Source of the DNA: Guptibacillus hwajinpoensis | GTDB lineage: Bacteria; Bacillota; Bacilli; Bacillales; Guptibacillaceae | Length of the DNA: 64,000 bases | Direction of reading: 5' to 3' | Assembly (NCBI RefSeq): GCF_020524165.1 | Contig: NZ_JAIVKU010000004.1 | Span: forward strand, 496,001-560,000 | Shown: piece after piece, positions 8,498-17,663 of the stretch | Layout: each line of letters starts with the position of its first letter | Position numbering within the stretch: position 1 is the first letter of the stretch | Notes under the pieces: model-generated | What the model was told of the DNA's origin: nothing | Databases searched by the model: none | The model's input: the letters and a program-made list of their open reading frames with translations, nothing else | Translations under genes and position numbers: made by a program

Positions 8498-8935
8498 ATG
8501 CCGAGAGTGAAATACACAAGTTCAGACGTTAATTTAATGGCTAGAATGATGAGAGCGGAAGCCGAAGGTGAAGGGAAGCAAGGAATGTTGTATGTAGGAA
8601 ATGTCATTGTGAACCGTGCACAAGCTGAATGTTTAGACTTTGTAGGTCTGAGAACAATTCCTCAAGTAATTTATCAAGTGCAGGGAGGGAATTATTCCTT
8701 TGAGGCGGTTCAAAAAGGCAATGTTTTTTATAACAGAGCAAGGTCTGTTGAAAAACGGTTAGCAAAGAAGAATTTGGATTATTGGAGAGAACATCCAGGA
8801 AAATATGCTCTTTGGTATTTCAATCCTTATGCTCCTTGTCCTCCTACCTGGTACGGGCAACCTTTTGCAGGACAATATAAAAATCATTGTTATTATGAAC
8901 CAGAAGCTGGCACATGCGCCAGTGTTTATAACTGA
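8498..8935 (+). CDS. cwlJ: Spore cortex-lytic enzyme CwlJ
   Basis: 145 residues of the SleB/CwlJ hydrolase domain without signal peptide or binding domain, the hallmark of CwlJ (about 142 residues in B. subtilis). Matching segments include SSDVNLMARMMRAEAEGEG (catalytic Glu region), GMLYVGNVIVNR, GNVFYNRAR, and C-terminal WYFNPYAPCPPTWYGQPFAG. CwlJ is placed in the spore coat and degrades muramic-lactam cortex during germination, typically together with GerQ, which is not in this window. ATG 8498 is chosen from the GGGGTG 8 bases upstream. The gene is monocistronic. Confidence 0.93.
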   Translation: MPRVKYTSSDVNLMARMMRAEAEGEGKQGMLYVGNVIVNRAQAECLDFVGLRTIPQVIYQVQGGNYSFEAVQKGNVFYNRARSVEKRLAKKNLDYWREHPGKYALWYFNPYAPCPPTWYGQPFAGQYKNHCYYEPEAGTCASVYN

Positions 8936-8957
8936 GCAAGCATACTTTTATCATAAA

Positions 8958-8992
8958 GAAGAGTCTATCTAAAAAAGATAGGCTCTTCTTAT
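8958..8992 (+). terminator. Rho-independent terminator
   Basis: AAGAGTCTATCT pairs with AGATAGGCTCTT around AAAA. Nothing further is recognisable up to 9246. Confidence 0.75.
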
Positions 8993-9246
8993 TTCTAATT
9001 TTTTTCCGAATTATTATGGAGGTAGGCGTTAATTGGAAAAGATAACGGATAAAGCTACTTAACTTGATCAATCCGACATCCCTCCATTCCTTTTAGAATA
9101 TTTAAACGTGAAACCCATATTAACTTTTTGCTGAATTAATAATTGATTCCAACTTCAAGTAACAGTTCATCAGCAGGAGCATGACAACAAATCAAGAAGT
9201 TATATATAGTTGAAGAGAAACTTATTTTGAAAGGAAGGTTAACGAA

Positions 9247-9594
9247 TTGACTCCGATCTTAAATGAAGTTGGTGCAGTTTTTATTCCAGTGAAAAATATC
9301 GAGGCTGCAAAAGAATGGTACTGTGAATTACTTGGTTTAGAGGCTGAAGGGGATATTATTGCAGGACACCTTTTTATTGTTCCCATGAATGGGACTGGCC
9401 TCGTCTTGGACAGCAAAATTTATACGGAGGAAAATGTTTACCAAACTCCGCCTTTTCATTTTGATACAAAAGACATTCATGCTGCTTTTTCTTATATGAA
9501 AGCCAAAGAGATTGAACTGATTACCGATATAGAAAACGGTCACTGGTTTAACTTTAAAGATCCTGACGGAAATGTATTAATGGTTTGCGAATAA
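9247..9594 (+). CDS. VOC family (glyoxalase-like) protein
   Basis: 115 residues with one VOC module: GAVFIPVKNIEAAKEWYCELLGL at the start, central FHFDTKDIHAAF, and C-terminal FKDPDGNVLMVCE with the metal-ligand Glu position. Members are dioxygenases, glyoxalases or antibiotic-resistance binders; nothing here narrows it. Start is TTG 9247 after AAAGGAAGGT. It precedes the sugar-dehydrogenase gene by 10 bases and may be co-transcribed with it. Confidence 0.75.
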   Translation: MTPILNEVGAVFIPVKNIEAAKEWYCELLGLEAEGDIIAGHLFIVPMNGTGLVLDSKIYTEENVYQTPPFHFDTKDIHAAFSYMKAKEIELITDIENGHWFNFKDPDGNVLMVCE

Positions 9595-9604
9595 TCTGGA
9601 AATT

Positions 9605-10675
9605 ATGAGAAGGGAGGGAAACTCTCTGAGGATAATTGGAGTGCTCAGTACATTTCTCATGTTGATAGCATGTTCGAGTAATGAATCTAACATGAATTCA
9701 AACAAACAGCAGGATAAAAAGGAACAAGGAGAAGAAGCGTATGTTGAAAATTTAAATGTTCCGTGGGAAATCTCGCTGTCAGAAGGAACATTTTACTATA
9801 CAGAACGTTCTGGAAAGATGGCAAATTTTAAGGATCGTTTAGAACGGCAGGTACTTCAACTTTCAAAACCAATACACAGTGATGGAGAGGGGGGGCTTTT
9901 AGGACTAGCCTTGGCAGAAGATTTTCTTGAATCACAAACTGCATTCCTTTACCATACTTATCGTAATGATGGCAAAACGCTGAATAGGGTAGTTAAGGTC
10001 CAGTTAAAAGGAGGCGTATGGAGGGAAACAGGTGAACTTCTTGCTAACATTCCAGGCTCACAATTTCATAATGGTGGTAGAGTAAAATTAGGCCCAGACG
10101 GAATGCTTTATGTTACAACGGGTGATGCAGGGGAACCAGAGCTTGCACAAGATAAAGAGAGTTTGGCTGGCAAAATTCTTCGGATTAATGTCGATGGGAG
10201 CGTTCCAGAAGATAACCCTTTCAGTGGCTCCTATGTATATTCATATGGGCACCGGAATCCGCAAGGACTAGCATGGACTGACGAAGGGCAGCTATTTAGT
10301 TCAGAACATGGTCAGTCTGCCCACGATGAAATTAATGTCATTAAACCAGGTCTCAATTATGGGTGGCCAGTCATAGAAGGAGATGAGGTTGCAGATGGTA
10401 TGGAACAGCCTCTCTATCACTCCGGTAATGACACTTGGGCGCCGTCTGGAATGGTTTTTCATCATGACCAACTTTATGTAGCTTGCCTTGGTGGTGAAGA
10501 AATTAGATCATTTCAACTCAAAGGGCAGGGTACGATTGTAGTGAAAGAAGAAATAGGTCGAGTGCGTTCATTAATTGTGGATGATGAATACTTATTTGCG
10601 ATAACTAATAACAAAGATGGACGCGGTGATCCAGTTGAAGAGGATGATCGGATGATAAAGGTCAAATTAGAATAA
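9605..10675 (+). CDS. PQQ-type sugar dehydrogenase (GSDH family), lipoprotein
   Basis: About 350 residues. An N-terminal hydrophobic stretch ending LMLIAC is a lipobox, so the protein should be lipid-anchored outside the membrane. The body is the six-bladed glucose/sorbosone dehydrogenase beta-propeller: NVPWEI, GGLLGLAL, FHNGGRVKLGPDGMLYVTTGDAG, GKILRINVDG, YSYGHRNPQGLAW, INVIKPGLNYGWP. Family members oxidise aldose sugars with PQQ. The start is ambiguous: ATG 9605 has a poor RBS, while AAGGGAGG is well placed for a CTG codon at 9626. Physiological substrate and cofactor supply are unknown. Confidence 0.82.
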   Translation: MRREGNSLRIIGVLSTFLMLIACSSNESNMNSNKQQDKKEQGEEAYVENLNVPWEISLSEGTFYYTERSGKMANFKDRLERQVLQLSKPIHSDGEGGLLGLALAEDFLESQTAFLYHTYRNDGKTLNRVVKVQLKGGVWRETGELLANIPGSQFHNGGRVKLGPDGMLYVTTGDAGEPELAQDKESLAGKILRINVDGSVPEDNPFSGSYVYSYGHRNPQGLAWTDEGQLFSSEHGQSAHDEINVIKPGLNYGWPVIEGDEVADGMEQPLYHSGNDTWAPSGMVFHHDQLYVACLGGEEIRSFQLKGQGTIVVKEEIGRVRSLIVDDEYLFAITNNKDGRGDPVEEDDRMIKVKLE

Positions 10676-10740
10676 CAAATATTTGTTATTCAAGGTGAAG
10701 CAGAAACCTGGTATCTTTTTCTATGTTACAATAATTTTTA

Positions 10741-11142
10741 GATGAACAAATTAATCACCAATTAACCTTGCATGCATTTGAAATGGTCATTGAAGTGGAC
10801 CGGGAATTTGAAATGATATCTAAAAATGAATTAAATGAAACCGTGGCTTTCTCCTAAAATGAAGAAGAGTATTGTCTTGATCGGTCAAATCTGACCCATG
10901 TTTATGCTGAGGAGTTTGGTACGAAAAGATATGCTTTAAGAAAACAAAAAGAGAAACATCAAATTCGTCTTTTTGTAGATCACTCCAGCATTGAAATCTT
11001 TTGTGATCATAGTGAAACGGTCTTTACGAGTCGGATGTTTATAGAAGAAATGAACCTCGTTTGTTGCCACGGTGTTTCAGGTGATTTATATCCTGTAAAT
11101 CAAATTGTAAAAGGGAAAAAGCCGGATTTCATTCTTGTATGA
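10741..11142 (+). pseudogene. Relic of a GH32 sucrose-6-phosphate hydrolase C-terminus
   Basis: Translation in one frame gives a beta-sandwich domain with the signature QIRLFVDHSSIEIFCDHSE, then TVFTSRMF, which is the GH32 (ScrB/SacA) C-terminal domain. There is an in-frame TAA at 10855-10857 and no upstream catalytic beta-propeller (the frame closes at 10732), so only the last 130 or so codons survive. It is a decayed remnant with no likely product. Its stop runs directly into a strong bidirectional hairpin. Confidence 0.8.
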
Positions 11143-11181
11143 AAAAAGTGCTGGGAATTTTCCCAGCACTTCTTTTTTATA
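11143..11181. terminator. Bidirectional terminator between the GH32 relic and ndh
   Basis: AAGTGCTGGGAA and TTCCCAGCACTT form a perfect stem with A-run before and T-run after, so it can act on both strands and ends the convergent ndh transcript. Confidence 0.85.
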
Positions 11182-11205
11182 TATTTATAGAAAGTGAATG
11201 TTGAA

Positions 11206-12387
11206 TTAGTATGCTAAAGCAAACAATCCTTTAATGTGTGAAAGGTAACGAACGTTACTTGCTTCTTTCATCACAGATGCAGGAAGTCCTTTAAGAGAGG
11301 TGGAGTTACCGCCGATTTGAGCAACTGCATCTTTACGACCAAGACTTGCTAATGTACCTGAGTTAACGGGTTCAAATTCTTTGTAGTCTTTGTCATAAAG
11401 GTAAGCATATAAGTTATAACCGATCAGGTCACCCATCTGCCATGCGATTTGAGCGGTAGGTGGTTGTGGACGCTCGTCTCCTGGCTTAAAGTAAACAGCA
11501 CTGTCTCCAGCTACGAACACATTCTCGTGTGAAGTGGATTGTAGGTAATTGTTCACCGTTGCACGGCCGCGATTAACTTCAATACCGCATTCGCCAACGA
11601 GCGGGTTACCTTGAACGCCGCCTGTCCAAACGAATGTGTTTGTTACGATCTTTTGACCGTCTTTTAGTTCAACAACGTTGCCTTCAACATTTGTAACAGG
11701 AAGGTTCGTTAAGAATTCAACGCCGCGCTTTTCAAGACTCGTCATTGCACGATTAATCAATTCGTCCGGAAGCATTGGAAGAATTTTAGGCATCGCTTCA
11801 ACAAGCATTAATTTGATTTTAGCAGGATCTACGCCGTATTTACGAGCAAGCTTTGGTGTTTCATCCGCTAGTTCGCCTACGAGCTCAGTTCCTGTAAGAC
11901 CGCCACCGCCAATAAGGATGGTAGCGTCTGCTTCGTCACCTGATGCTGCAAAGCTCTTAATACGTTCTTCCACATGAGTGTGGATACGGTTTGCATCTTC
12001 AGCAGACTTCAAAACCATGCTGTTTTCTTCAAGTCCTGGAATGCCGAAGTAAGCTGTTTTACTACCAAGTGCAACGACTAATGCATCGTAAGAAAGTGTA
12101 GAGCCATCTGAAAGCTTCACTTCTTTGTTATCAACAGAAAATGAATCAACCGTTGCAACTTTAAGGTTAATGTCATTTCCTTTTAATAACTTGTCGAGTG
12201 GAAGTGCCGCAGCCTCTGTCGAGATGTTACCAGCAGCTAGACGGTGCAATTCAGTAATGATTTGGTGTGTTGGTGTTTTGTTGATTAATGTAACGGTTGC
12301 TTCTGATTCGTTTAAGTATTGACGTACGGATAAAGCAGAAAGAAGCCCACCATAACCTGCGCCCAAAATGACTATTTGTTTTGACAT
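11206..12387 (-). CDS. ndh: Type II NADH dehydrogenase (NDH-2)
   Basis: 393 residues, the length of B. subtilis Ndh. The N-terminal GAGYGGL is the FAD-binding GxGxxG; a second dinucleotide fold ILIGGGGLTGTELVGELAD binds NADH; VFVAGDSAVY is the FAD-contact motif. NDH-2 is a peripheral membrane flavoprotein that passes electrons from NADH to menaquinone without pumping protons. It lies 30 bases downstream of the yjlC-like gene, the same pair as in B. subtilis, where it responds to redox through Rex. I looked for a Rex palindrome upstream and could not find a convincing one. Confidence 0.9.
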   Translation of the reverse strand: MSKQIVILGAGYGGLLSALSVRQYLNESEATVTLINKTPTHQIITELHRLAAGNISTEAAALPLDKLLKGNDINLKVATVDSFSVDNKEVKLSDGSTLSYDALVVALGSKTAYFGIPGLEENSMVLKSAEDANRIHTHVEERIKSFAASGDEADATILIGGGGLTGTELVGELADETPKLARKYGVDPAKIKLMLVEAMPKILPMLPDELINRAMTSLEKRGVEFLTNLPVTNVEGNVVELKDGQKIVTNTFVWTGGVQGNPLVGECGIEVNRGRATVNNYLQSTSHENVFVAGDSAVYFKPGDERPQPPTAQIAWQMGDLIGYNLYAYLYDKDYKEFEPVNSGTLASLGRKDAVAQIGGNSTSLKGLPASVMKEASNVRYLSHIKGLFALAY

Positions 12388-12417
12388 GATTGTTCCTCCA
12401 TTTCTAGCAGATCAATA

Positions 12418-12849
12418 TTATTTTTGGTTACTTTTTTCGCCTGAAACTTTAAGATAGGCATTTACAAATCTGAAAAGTTTTTGAGCTTGTGGATCTTTGA
12501 GCATTTTCAAAAGTCCAAAAAGACCAATCACTTCAGAGCTTTTTTCTGCTTCATCCTTTGCTTCAATCGCATTTGCAGCAACGTCTTTTACAGAATTTTT
12601 AACAGGGTGAACAATTTCAGACATGAATTCGACAGTATCATTTTTTAATACATCATCTGTTGCGAGCGCTTGTACGGTATCATATGATTTAGACATCATA
12701 TTGACAAGTTCTGTTACTTTAGGTAGTTCCTTTACAAGTACGCTTAGTGACTCCTGAACTTTAGGATCTAAAAGCTGATCAAGCAGTTCGCGCTCGTCTT
12801 GAGTTGGAACACGTTTTTCGCCTGTTTCGGTTGTGATTGATTCTGACAT
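12418..12849 (-). CDS. yjlC: DUF1641 family protein (YjlC-like)
   Basis: 143 residues, mostly helical with a short C-terminal segment KLFRFVNAYLKVSG. DUF1641 proteins accompany NAD(P)H or formate dehydrogenases, and in Bacillus this gene always precedes ndh, as here. The start at 12849 has GGAG 9 bases upstream; a longer in-frame extension to 12948 lacks an RBS. Its role is presumed to be regulation or assembly of NDH-2, an inference from context. Confidence 0.82.
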   Translation of the reverse strand: MSESITTETGEKRVPTQDERELLDQLLDPKVQESLSVLVKELPKVTELVNMMSKSYDTVQALATDDVLKNDTVEFMSEIVHPVKNSVKDVAANAIEAKDEAEKSSEVIGLFGLLKMLKDPQAQKLFRFVNAYLKVSGEKSNQK

Positions 12850-13166
12850 AGTCACTTCTCCTTCTTTTAAGCAATTACGCTTGTTTGTTCTATCGTAAGG
12901 CAAAACCATGTTAAGGTATTCAAAAGCCTGATTATATGTATAAGGCACTAATCAAGCGACAGAAGAAAAATGGGACGTAACTCATTGTATTTTCTTTTAA
13001 AGTGTCCATCATCCAGTTATCTTTTATACCTACTCTAATAGGTTAAATTATCCTTGAGTGAATTTCAATGCATAGCCTTCCACTTAACCGCTTACATCAA
13101 TAATTTCGTTAAAATAATTGATATTACTGGGTTTTTGAAGTGGAGAAATGGAGGAATAAGTAAGAA

Positions 13167-13532
13167 ATGGGAGTTGAAATTATGGAGATACAAGAAATAA
13201 AAAAGCAGTTATACCACTTAGAGAAGGAGTTGCTTACACCTCAAATGAGAGAAAACTCTTCTAAGTTAAATGAGGTACTCGCAGCTGATTTTTTTGAGTT
13301 CGGAAGTTCGGGGACGATTTGGAGTAAAAAAGATTTAGTAGAAGGTGGGCTTTCAGTACTAGAAATGACGTTATCAGACTTTGCCATTCATCCATTAGCA
13401 GAAGACGTGATTCTTGCTACATATCGCGTTCATGATAAAACAAGAAATCAAAAAACGCTTCGAAGTTCGATATGGAGAAAAAATGGTGATCAATGGCAAC
13501 TGTTCTTTCACCAGGGCACATTAGCTAAGTAA
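13167..13532 (+). CDS. DUF4440 / NTF2-like protein
   Basis: About 121 residues with an SnoaL/NTF2-like pattern: long N-terminal helix, LAADFFEFGSSGTIWSKKDLVE, and C-terminal RSSIWRKNGDQWQLFFHQGT. This closing motif is typical of DUF4440 proteins, small cone-shaped domains often of unknown function. GGAGGA precedes ATG 13167 by 11 bases; an internal ATG at 13182 with GGGAG is an alternative start. Single gene with its own terminator. Confidence 0.75.
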   Translation: MGVEIMEIQEIKKQLYHLEKELLTPQMRENSSKLNEVLAADFFEFGSSGTIWSKKDLVEGGLSVLEMTLSDFAIHPLAEDVILATYRVHDKTRNQKTLRSSIWRKNGDQWQLFFHQGTLAK

Positions 13533-13581
13533 TCATCATACCAATTTGTGAGGAAGAAAATAAAAATACGGTCAGGCAGAA

Positions 13582-13617
13582 AAAACAGGAAGCTAAAAGG
13601 CTTTCTGTTTTTTTTGT
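13582..13617 (+). terminator. Rho-independent terminator
   Basis: AAACAGGAAGC pairs with GCTTTCTGTTT (one mismatch pair) around TAAAAG, followed by eight T. Confidence 0.75.
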
Positions 13618-13666
13618 TTATTAATAGAAAAAATTTCAAAATAAGTCTTCTCAAGAAGTGAAATGT

Positions 13667-13705
13667 TTGATAAAGTTCAACTGTACTACATATACTAATA
13701 CAGTT
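13667..13705 (+). promoter_or_regulatory. Promoter with palindromic operator for the GntR-ABC operon
   Basis: TTGATA (13667-13672), 18-bp spacer and TATACT (13691-13696) make a good SigA promoter. AACTGTA (13679-13685) and TACAGTT (13699-13705) form an inverted repeat centred on the -10 box. Since the first gene of the operon is a YtrA-type GntR repressor, this is very likely its binding site. Confidence 0.75.
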
Positions 13706-13745
13706 AATACACTTATTGGATTTCACATGATACGGAGGTGAATAA

Positions 13746-14123
13746 ATGTTTGAATTGGACTTTAGAAGTCGTAAGCCAATATATGAACAATTAGTAGATC
13801 GGCTGAAGCAATTAATTATTAGAGATTTATTAAAAGATGATGAGAAACTTCCCTCTGTAAGGGAACTAGCTAATCAACTGGCAATTAATCCAAATACGAT
13901 TCAGAAAGCTTATAGAGAACTTGAGTCACAAGGCTATATCTATTCAGTGAAGGGGAAGGGGAGCTTTGTTCATCCCTCAAAAAAACTTGAGAATGAGGAG
14001 GAATTGGAGAAAGTGAGAAATCAATTGAAGAAATTACTTTCAGAAGCGTTCTATCTTGGAATGACTGTAGAAGAGATTCAGATGCTAATCTCTGAAATGG
14101 AAGGGGGACAAAAAAATGATTGA
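13746..14123 (+). CDS. YtrA-subfamily GntR transcriptional regulator
   Basis: 125 residues: a GntR winged HTH (PIYEQLVDRLKQLIIRDLL, LPSVRELANQLAINPNTIQKAY, then the wing YIYSVKGKGSFV) followed only by a short helical tail. That short form is the YtrA subfamily, which represses adjacent ABC transporter genes and responds to cell-wall-active agents in B. subtilis. CGGAGGTG RBS. Overlaps the ATPase gene by 8 bases, so the two are translationally coupled. Confidence 0.9.
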   Translation: MFELDFRSRKPIYEQLVDRLKQLIIRDLLKDDEKLPSVRELANQLAINPNTIQKAYRELESQGYIYSVKGKGSFVHPSKKLENEEELEKVRNQLKKLLSEAFYLGMTVEEIQMLISEMEGGQKND

Positions 14124-15018
14124 AGTGAGCGGCATAAACAAAGCTTTTAGAAAAAACGACATTATTCGAGATGTTAGCTTTTCAGTCAAACGAGGGTCAA
14201 TTTATGGTTTACTCGGTTCAAATGGGGCAGGAAAAACAACCATTATGCGAATGATTGCTGGTATTTTGAGACAGGACACAGGGAGTATTTTTGTCCTAGA
14301 ACAAGAAGTAGATGAAAATGTTTCAATTAAACAACGGATGGTTTTTATTCCAGATGTACTCTATTTTCTACCCCAATATACAATGAGGCAACTGGCTAAT
14401 TATTACGCAAGTTTTTACGATAATTGGGATGAAGAACGTTATAAAAACCTAATAGGTTTGTTTCATATTGATGAAAAAAAGAAAGTGAGTCATTTTTCTA
14501 AAGGACTTCAAAGACAAGTGGTTTTCATCTTATCGTTATCTGTGAAACCGAATGTGCTTATTTTGGATGAACCATTTGATGGCCTAGATGCTGTGGTGAG
14601 AAAGAAAGTAAGAAGCTTGATCATTCAGGATGTGGCAGAAAGAGATATGTCGGTCTTATTATCTTCACATAACTTAAGAGAAGTTGAGGAAATTTGTGAC
14701 CATGTTGGCATACTTCATCAAGGTGAAGTTTTGCTTGAACGTGATTTAGATGAATTAAAAGAAGATGTACATAAAGTTCAAGTCGCATTTAAAGATTCAG
14801 GAGAAAGGCTTTTAGCAGCAAGTGATCTTAAAATTCTGTATAAGGAAAAAAGAGGGAGTGTCCTTCTCTTGATTGTAAAAGGAGATGAGCGGAAAGTGAT
14901 GAATGAAATTGAGAAATTTGGTCCTGTGTTAATGGATCGATTACCGCTCACATTAGAAGAAATATTCATTTATGAAATGGAGGGGGTAGGCTATGCCATC
15001 GAAAACATCCTTGTTTAG
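14116..15018 (+). CDS. ABC transporter ATP-binding protein (YtrB-like)
   Basis: 300 residues. Walker A GSNGAGKTT, Q-loop region, ABC signature FSKGLQRQ (a degenerate LSGGQ), Walker B VLILDEPFDGLD and H-loop SSHNLREVEE are all present. A C-terminal extension of about 80 residues follows. It is the motor for the permease encoded next, with which it overlaps by 26 bases. Context (YtrA-type regulator) suggests envelope-stress detoxification or export, but the cargo is unknown. Confidence 0.9.
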   Translation: MIEVSGINKAFRKNDIIRDVSFSVKRGSIYGLLGSNGAGKTTIMRMIAGILRQDTGSIFVLEQEVDENVSIKQRMVFIPDVLYFLPQYTMRQLANYYASFYDNWDEERYKNLIGLFHIDEKKKVSHFSKGLQRQVVFILSLSVKPNVLILDEPFDGLDAVVRKKVRSLIIQDVAERDMSVLLSSHNLREVEEICDHVGILHQGEVLLERDLDELKEDVHKVQVAFKDSGERLLAASDLKILYKEKRGSVLLLIVKGDERKVMNEIEKFGPVLMDRLPLTLEEIFIYEMEGVGYAIENILV

Positions 15019-17008
15019 AAAAGAAATGTTCAAAAGAGATTTTCGTAATGTTGGTTGGATTAGTATCTTGTTTTTTTGTGGTCTTGTCTTTACCTTGCCG
15101 CTCCAATTGCTTATGGCCATTAACGATGATTATAGGATAGATGCAAGCGGTGCTGGTCTCTTTGATTCAACATTTATGTTTGAATTGCAATTTATGTTGT
15201 TATTTCTAATGCCGGTGTTAATGGCTGTATTTCTCTTTCGATACATTCATGTTAAAGGGGCTTCAGATTTTATTCATAGCTTCCCCATTAGTAGAGATCA
15301 TCTTTTTCGCCATCACGTCTTGTCAGGTTTAATGTTGCTTATCGTCCCTATTCTAGTGACTAGTCTTATTCTTTTCATGTTCTACTTGTTTGCTGACGTA
15401 TCAACGTTTTATACAATCAACCAGCTTGGTTATTGGACATTGATGATGATGATAGTAAGCATCCTAACGTTTATGGTTTGTGTTTTTGCCGGTACATTAA
15501 CAGGGATATCGGCGGTTCAAGCTGTGTTAACATTTATCCTTATGCTGCTTCCTGCAGGGATTTATGCTCTAGTCGCTGTTCATATTAGCTTCTTTATTGC
15601 CGGTTTATCTGACTTAGCATTATTAGATCATACGATCGGGAACTATTCCCCTATTGTAAAAGTCTTGCAATTTTACCCAAATCAAGCTCAAGGTGGTTTT
15701 TTACCGGTTGATTCTATTACGCTAGTTATCTATTTTGTCGCTTCAATCCTTTTCTATTTTTCTGGTAAAGCCATCTATCAGAAACGTCCATTAGAAGTAA
15801 CTTCACAGACGATCGCGATTAACTTGTTAAAGCCAGTATTCCAATTTGGCATGACCTTCTGTTTTGCTTTAGTAGTAGGCACATATTTTGGAGAAACCCA
15901 GCTATTGCTATCATGGTTAATTTTTGGCTATGTCGTAGGTGGGATCATCGGTTATTTCTTATCTGCAATGGTGTTAGATAAGAGCTTTCATGTGTTTCGA
16001 GGTCAGTACTTCAAAGGTTTGCTCGTCTTTGGCGGCACAGCAGGATTAGTTATAGGCATTTTACCATTATTCTGGTTGAATTATGAAGGTTACGTTCCGG
16101 AACCGAGTGAAGTGAACAGTGTTTATATCGGTGATAATATTTTTCAATTTGAAGAACTTATTGAGAATACTACACCTGATTTAATTGAATCTGAAGAAGC
16201 AATTAATGCGGTTATCCATTTACAAAAAGAGATGATTAACCAGAATGATCTGTTTAACTCCAGGGGAAAGATGTATTTTATCTCATTTGAATTAAAAAAT
16301 GGTGATCACGTTCAACGTACGTATCAAATCGATCCTAAGGAAGTTCAGGCATCTCTAAAGCGCCTAATGGAAACGAAAGACTACAAAGAATTGACTTATC
16401 CTGTCTTAAATAGTGATCCATCAAAAGTTCAAAAAATCACTCTTCAGCCGGGAGGTGCCGTGAATACAGAAGTAACGATACTTGAGCCAAAGCAAATACA
16501 AGAATTTTATCAACATGTACGAGAGGATATTTACAACTTATCTTATGATGAAATAATTCATCCAGTGGGAACTCGATCTCACGTATCTGAAGTAAGAGAT
16601 CATTCAGATTGGACAGTGGAATATTATTTTCCGCAAGATAATATGATTTATAATTCTTATAAAAACACTGTAAATTGGCTGAAAGAGGAAGGATACTATG
16701 AAGATGCATTTATTGACGAAGGTGAAATCGATCAAGTCAATATTTACCCTTGGAATGAAGCAAAGAAGCAATATCCAAGAGAAGCTTATGATCAAATCGT
16801 ACAGGGCGGTTCCGTTGAATCGTTAGAGGTTACCGATAAGAAGAAGATTGAAACGATGTTGTTAATTAGTGAAGAAGATGAAGAAGGGGACTACTTAGTT
16901 GGCATTTATTATGAGGATTTAAAAGGCGGATATTATGATGTGTTAGCCTTTGATTCTTCAGACGCTCCAGACTTTGTAGTGGACTACTTTAAGGATCAGC
17001 AACAATGA
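14993..17008 (+). CDS. ABC-2-type permease with large C-terminal extracytoplasmic domain
   Basis: 671 residues. Residues 1-360 hold about seven hydrophobic helices; the rest is a soluble, acidic domain (from YEGYVPEPSEVNSVYIGDN onward) of the DUF6449 kind that is found attached to YtrC/YtrD-like permeases. It pairs with the preceding ATPase. The stop overlaps the ATG of the sigma factor gene (ATGA), so all four genes form one translationally coupled unit. Confidence 0.82.
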   Translation: MPSKTSLFRKEMFKRDFRNVGWISILFFCGLVFTLPLQLLMAINDDYRIDASGAGLFDSTFMFELQFMLLFLMPVLMAVFLFRYIHVKGASDFIHSFPISRDHLFRHHVLSGLMLLIVPILVTSLILFMFYLFADVSTFYTINQLGYWTLMMMIVSILTFMVCVFAGTLTGISAVQAVLTFILMLLPAGIYALVAVHISFFIAGLSDLALLDHTIGNYSPIVKVLQFYPNQAQGGFLPVDSITLVIYFVASILFYFSGKAIYQKRPLEVTSQTIAINLLKPVFQFGMTFCFALVVGTYFGETQLLLSWLIFGYVVGGIIGYFLSAMVLDKSFHVFRGQYFKGLLVFGGTAGLVIGILPLFWLNYEGYVPEPSEVNSVYIGDNIFQFEELIENTTPDLIESEEAINAVIHLQKEMINQNDLFNSRGKMYFISFELKNGDHVQRTYQIDPKEVQASLKRLMETKDYKELTYPVLNSDPSKVQKITLQPGGAVNTEVTILEPKQIQEFYQHVREDIYNLSYDEIIHPVGTRSHVSEVRDHSDWTVEYYFPQDNMIYNSYKNTVNWLKEEGYYEDAFIDEGEIDQVNIYPWNEAKKQYPREAYDQIVQGGSVESLEVTDKKKIETMLLISEEDEEGDYLVGIYYEDLKGGYYDVLAFDSSDAPDFVVDYFKDQQQ

Positions 17009-17535
17009 TCGAATCGATAACATTATGTTTTAATGAAATTTTTAAGATGCACTATCAACGTGTTTATTACACTGCATTTCGTATCGTAAAAGATCATGGT
17101 CTTGCCGAAGATGTGCTCCAAGAAGCCTTTTTAAAGGCATATGATCGACTAGAAGAAGTGGAAAGTGAAAGAAAGCTAGGTTCATGGCTTTCAACCATTG
17201 CTACACGAAAATCGATTGATCAATTAAGAAGACAGAAAAAAGTGACTTTGTTTCATACGGAAGGTGTTCTTATGAATCAAATCGATTCAGACTGTAATGT
17301 AGAAGAAGACTGCGAGATTCTATTTCTAGAAGAATCTGTGAAAAGAAAGATCCTTATGCTATCACCAAGACTAAGAGTTGTAATGAAGCTCCACTATTAT
17401 GATCACTTGAAAGAGAATGAAATCGCCCAAGAACTACTTCTATCGCCGGGGGCGGTAAAGTCTCGTCTTCATCGTGGTCGAACGGCCCTTAGAATGAAAC
17501 TAAGTGATGAATTAGGGCGGAATTACTCGGCATAA
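17005..17535 (+). CDS. ECF-type RNA polymerase sigma factor
   Basis: 176 residues. Region 2 (FKMHYQRVYYTAFRIVKDHG, LAEDVLQEAFLKAYDRL) and region 4 (LSPRLRVVMKLHYYDHL, ENEIAQELLLSPGAVKSRLHRGR) are complete. No anti-sigma gene follows: the next gene on the strand is a phosphatase after a gap. An ECF sigma as the last, ATGA-coupled gene of a GntR-ABC operon is unusual and suggests that the ABC transporter, its regulator and the sigma factor respond to one envelope signal (inference). Confidence 0.88.
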   Translation: MIESITLCFNEIFKMHYQRVYYTAFRIVKDHGLAEDVLQEAFLKAYDRLEEVESERKLGSWLSTIATRKSIDQLRRQKKVTLFHTEGVLMNQIDSDCNVEEDCEILFLEESVKRKILMLSPRLRVVMKLHYYDHLKENEIAQELLLSPGAVKSRLHRGRTALRMKLSDELGRNYSA

Positions 17536-17663
17536 TGGAAAAGTGTCCTTGCTTATGTAAGGGCGCTTTTCCTTAATAAAAACGGAATATTTCTGTATGT
17601 GGGACTAATTCATTTAAGTCTATGAGAACATAATAATATTATTGTAAACTAAAGGTGGGTATT

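Noticed and set aside
9004..9246. Further gene between cwlJ and the VOC gene
   Set aside because: No ORF with an RBS or recognisable product could be supported.
12850..13000. Rex operator upstream of yjlC-ndh
   Set aside because: Looked for a TTGTGAA-N4-TTCACAA-like palindrome and found none that is convincing.
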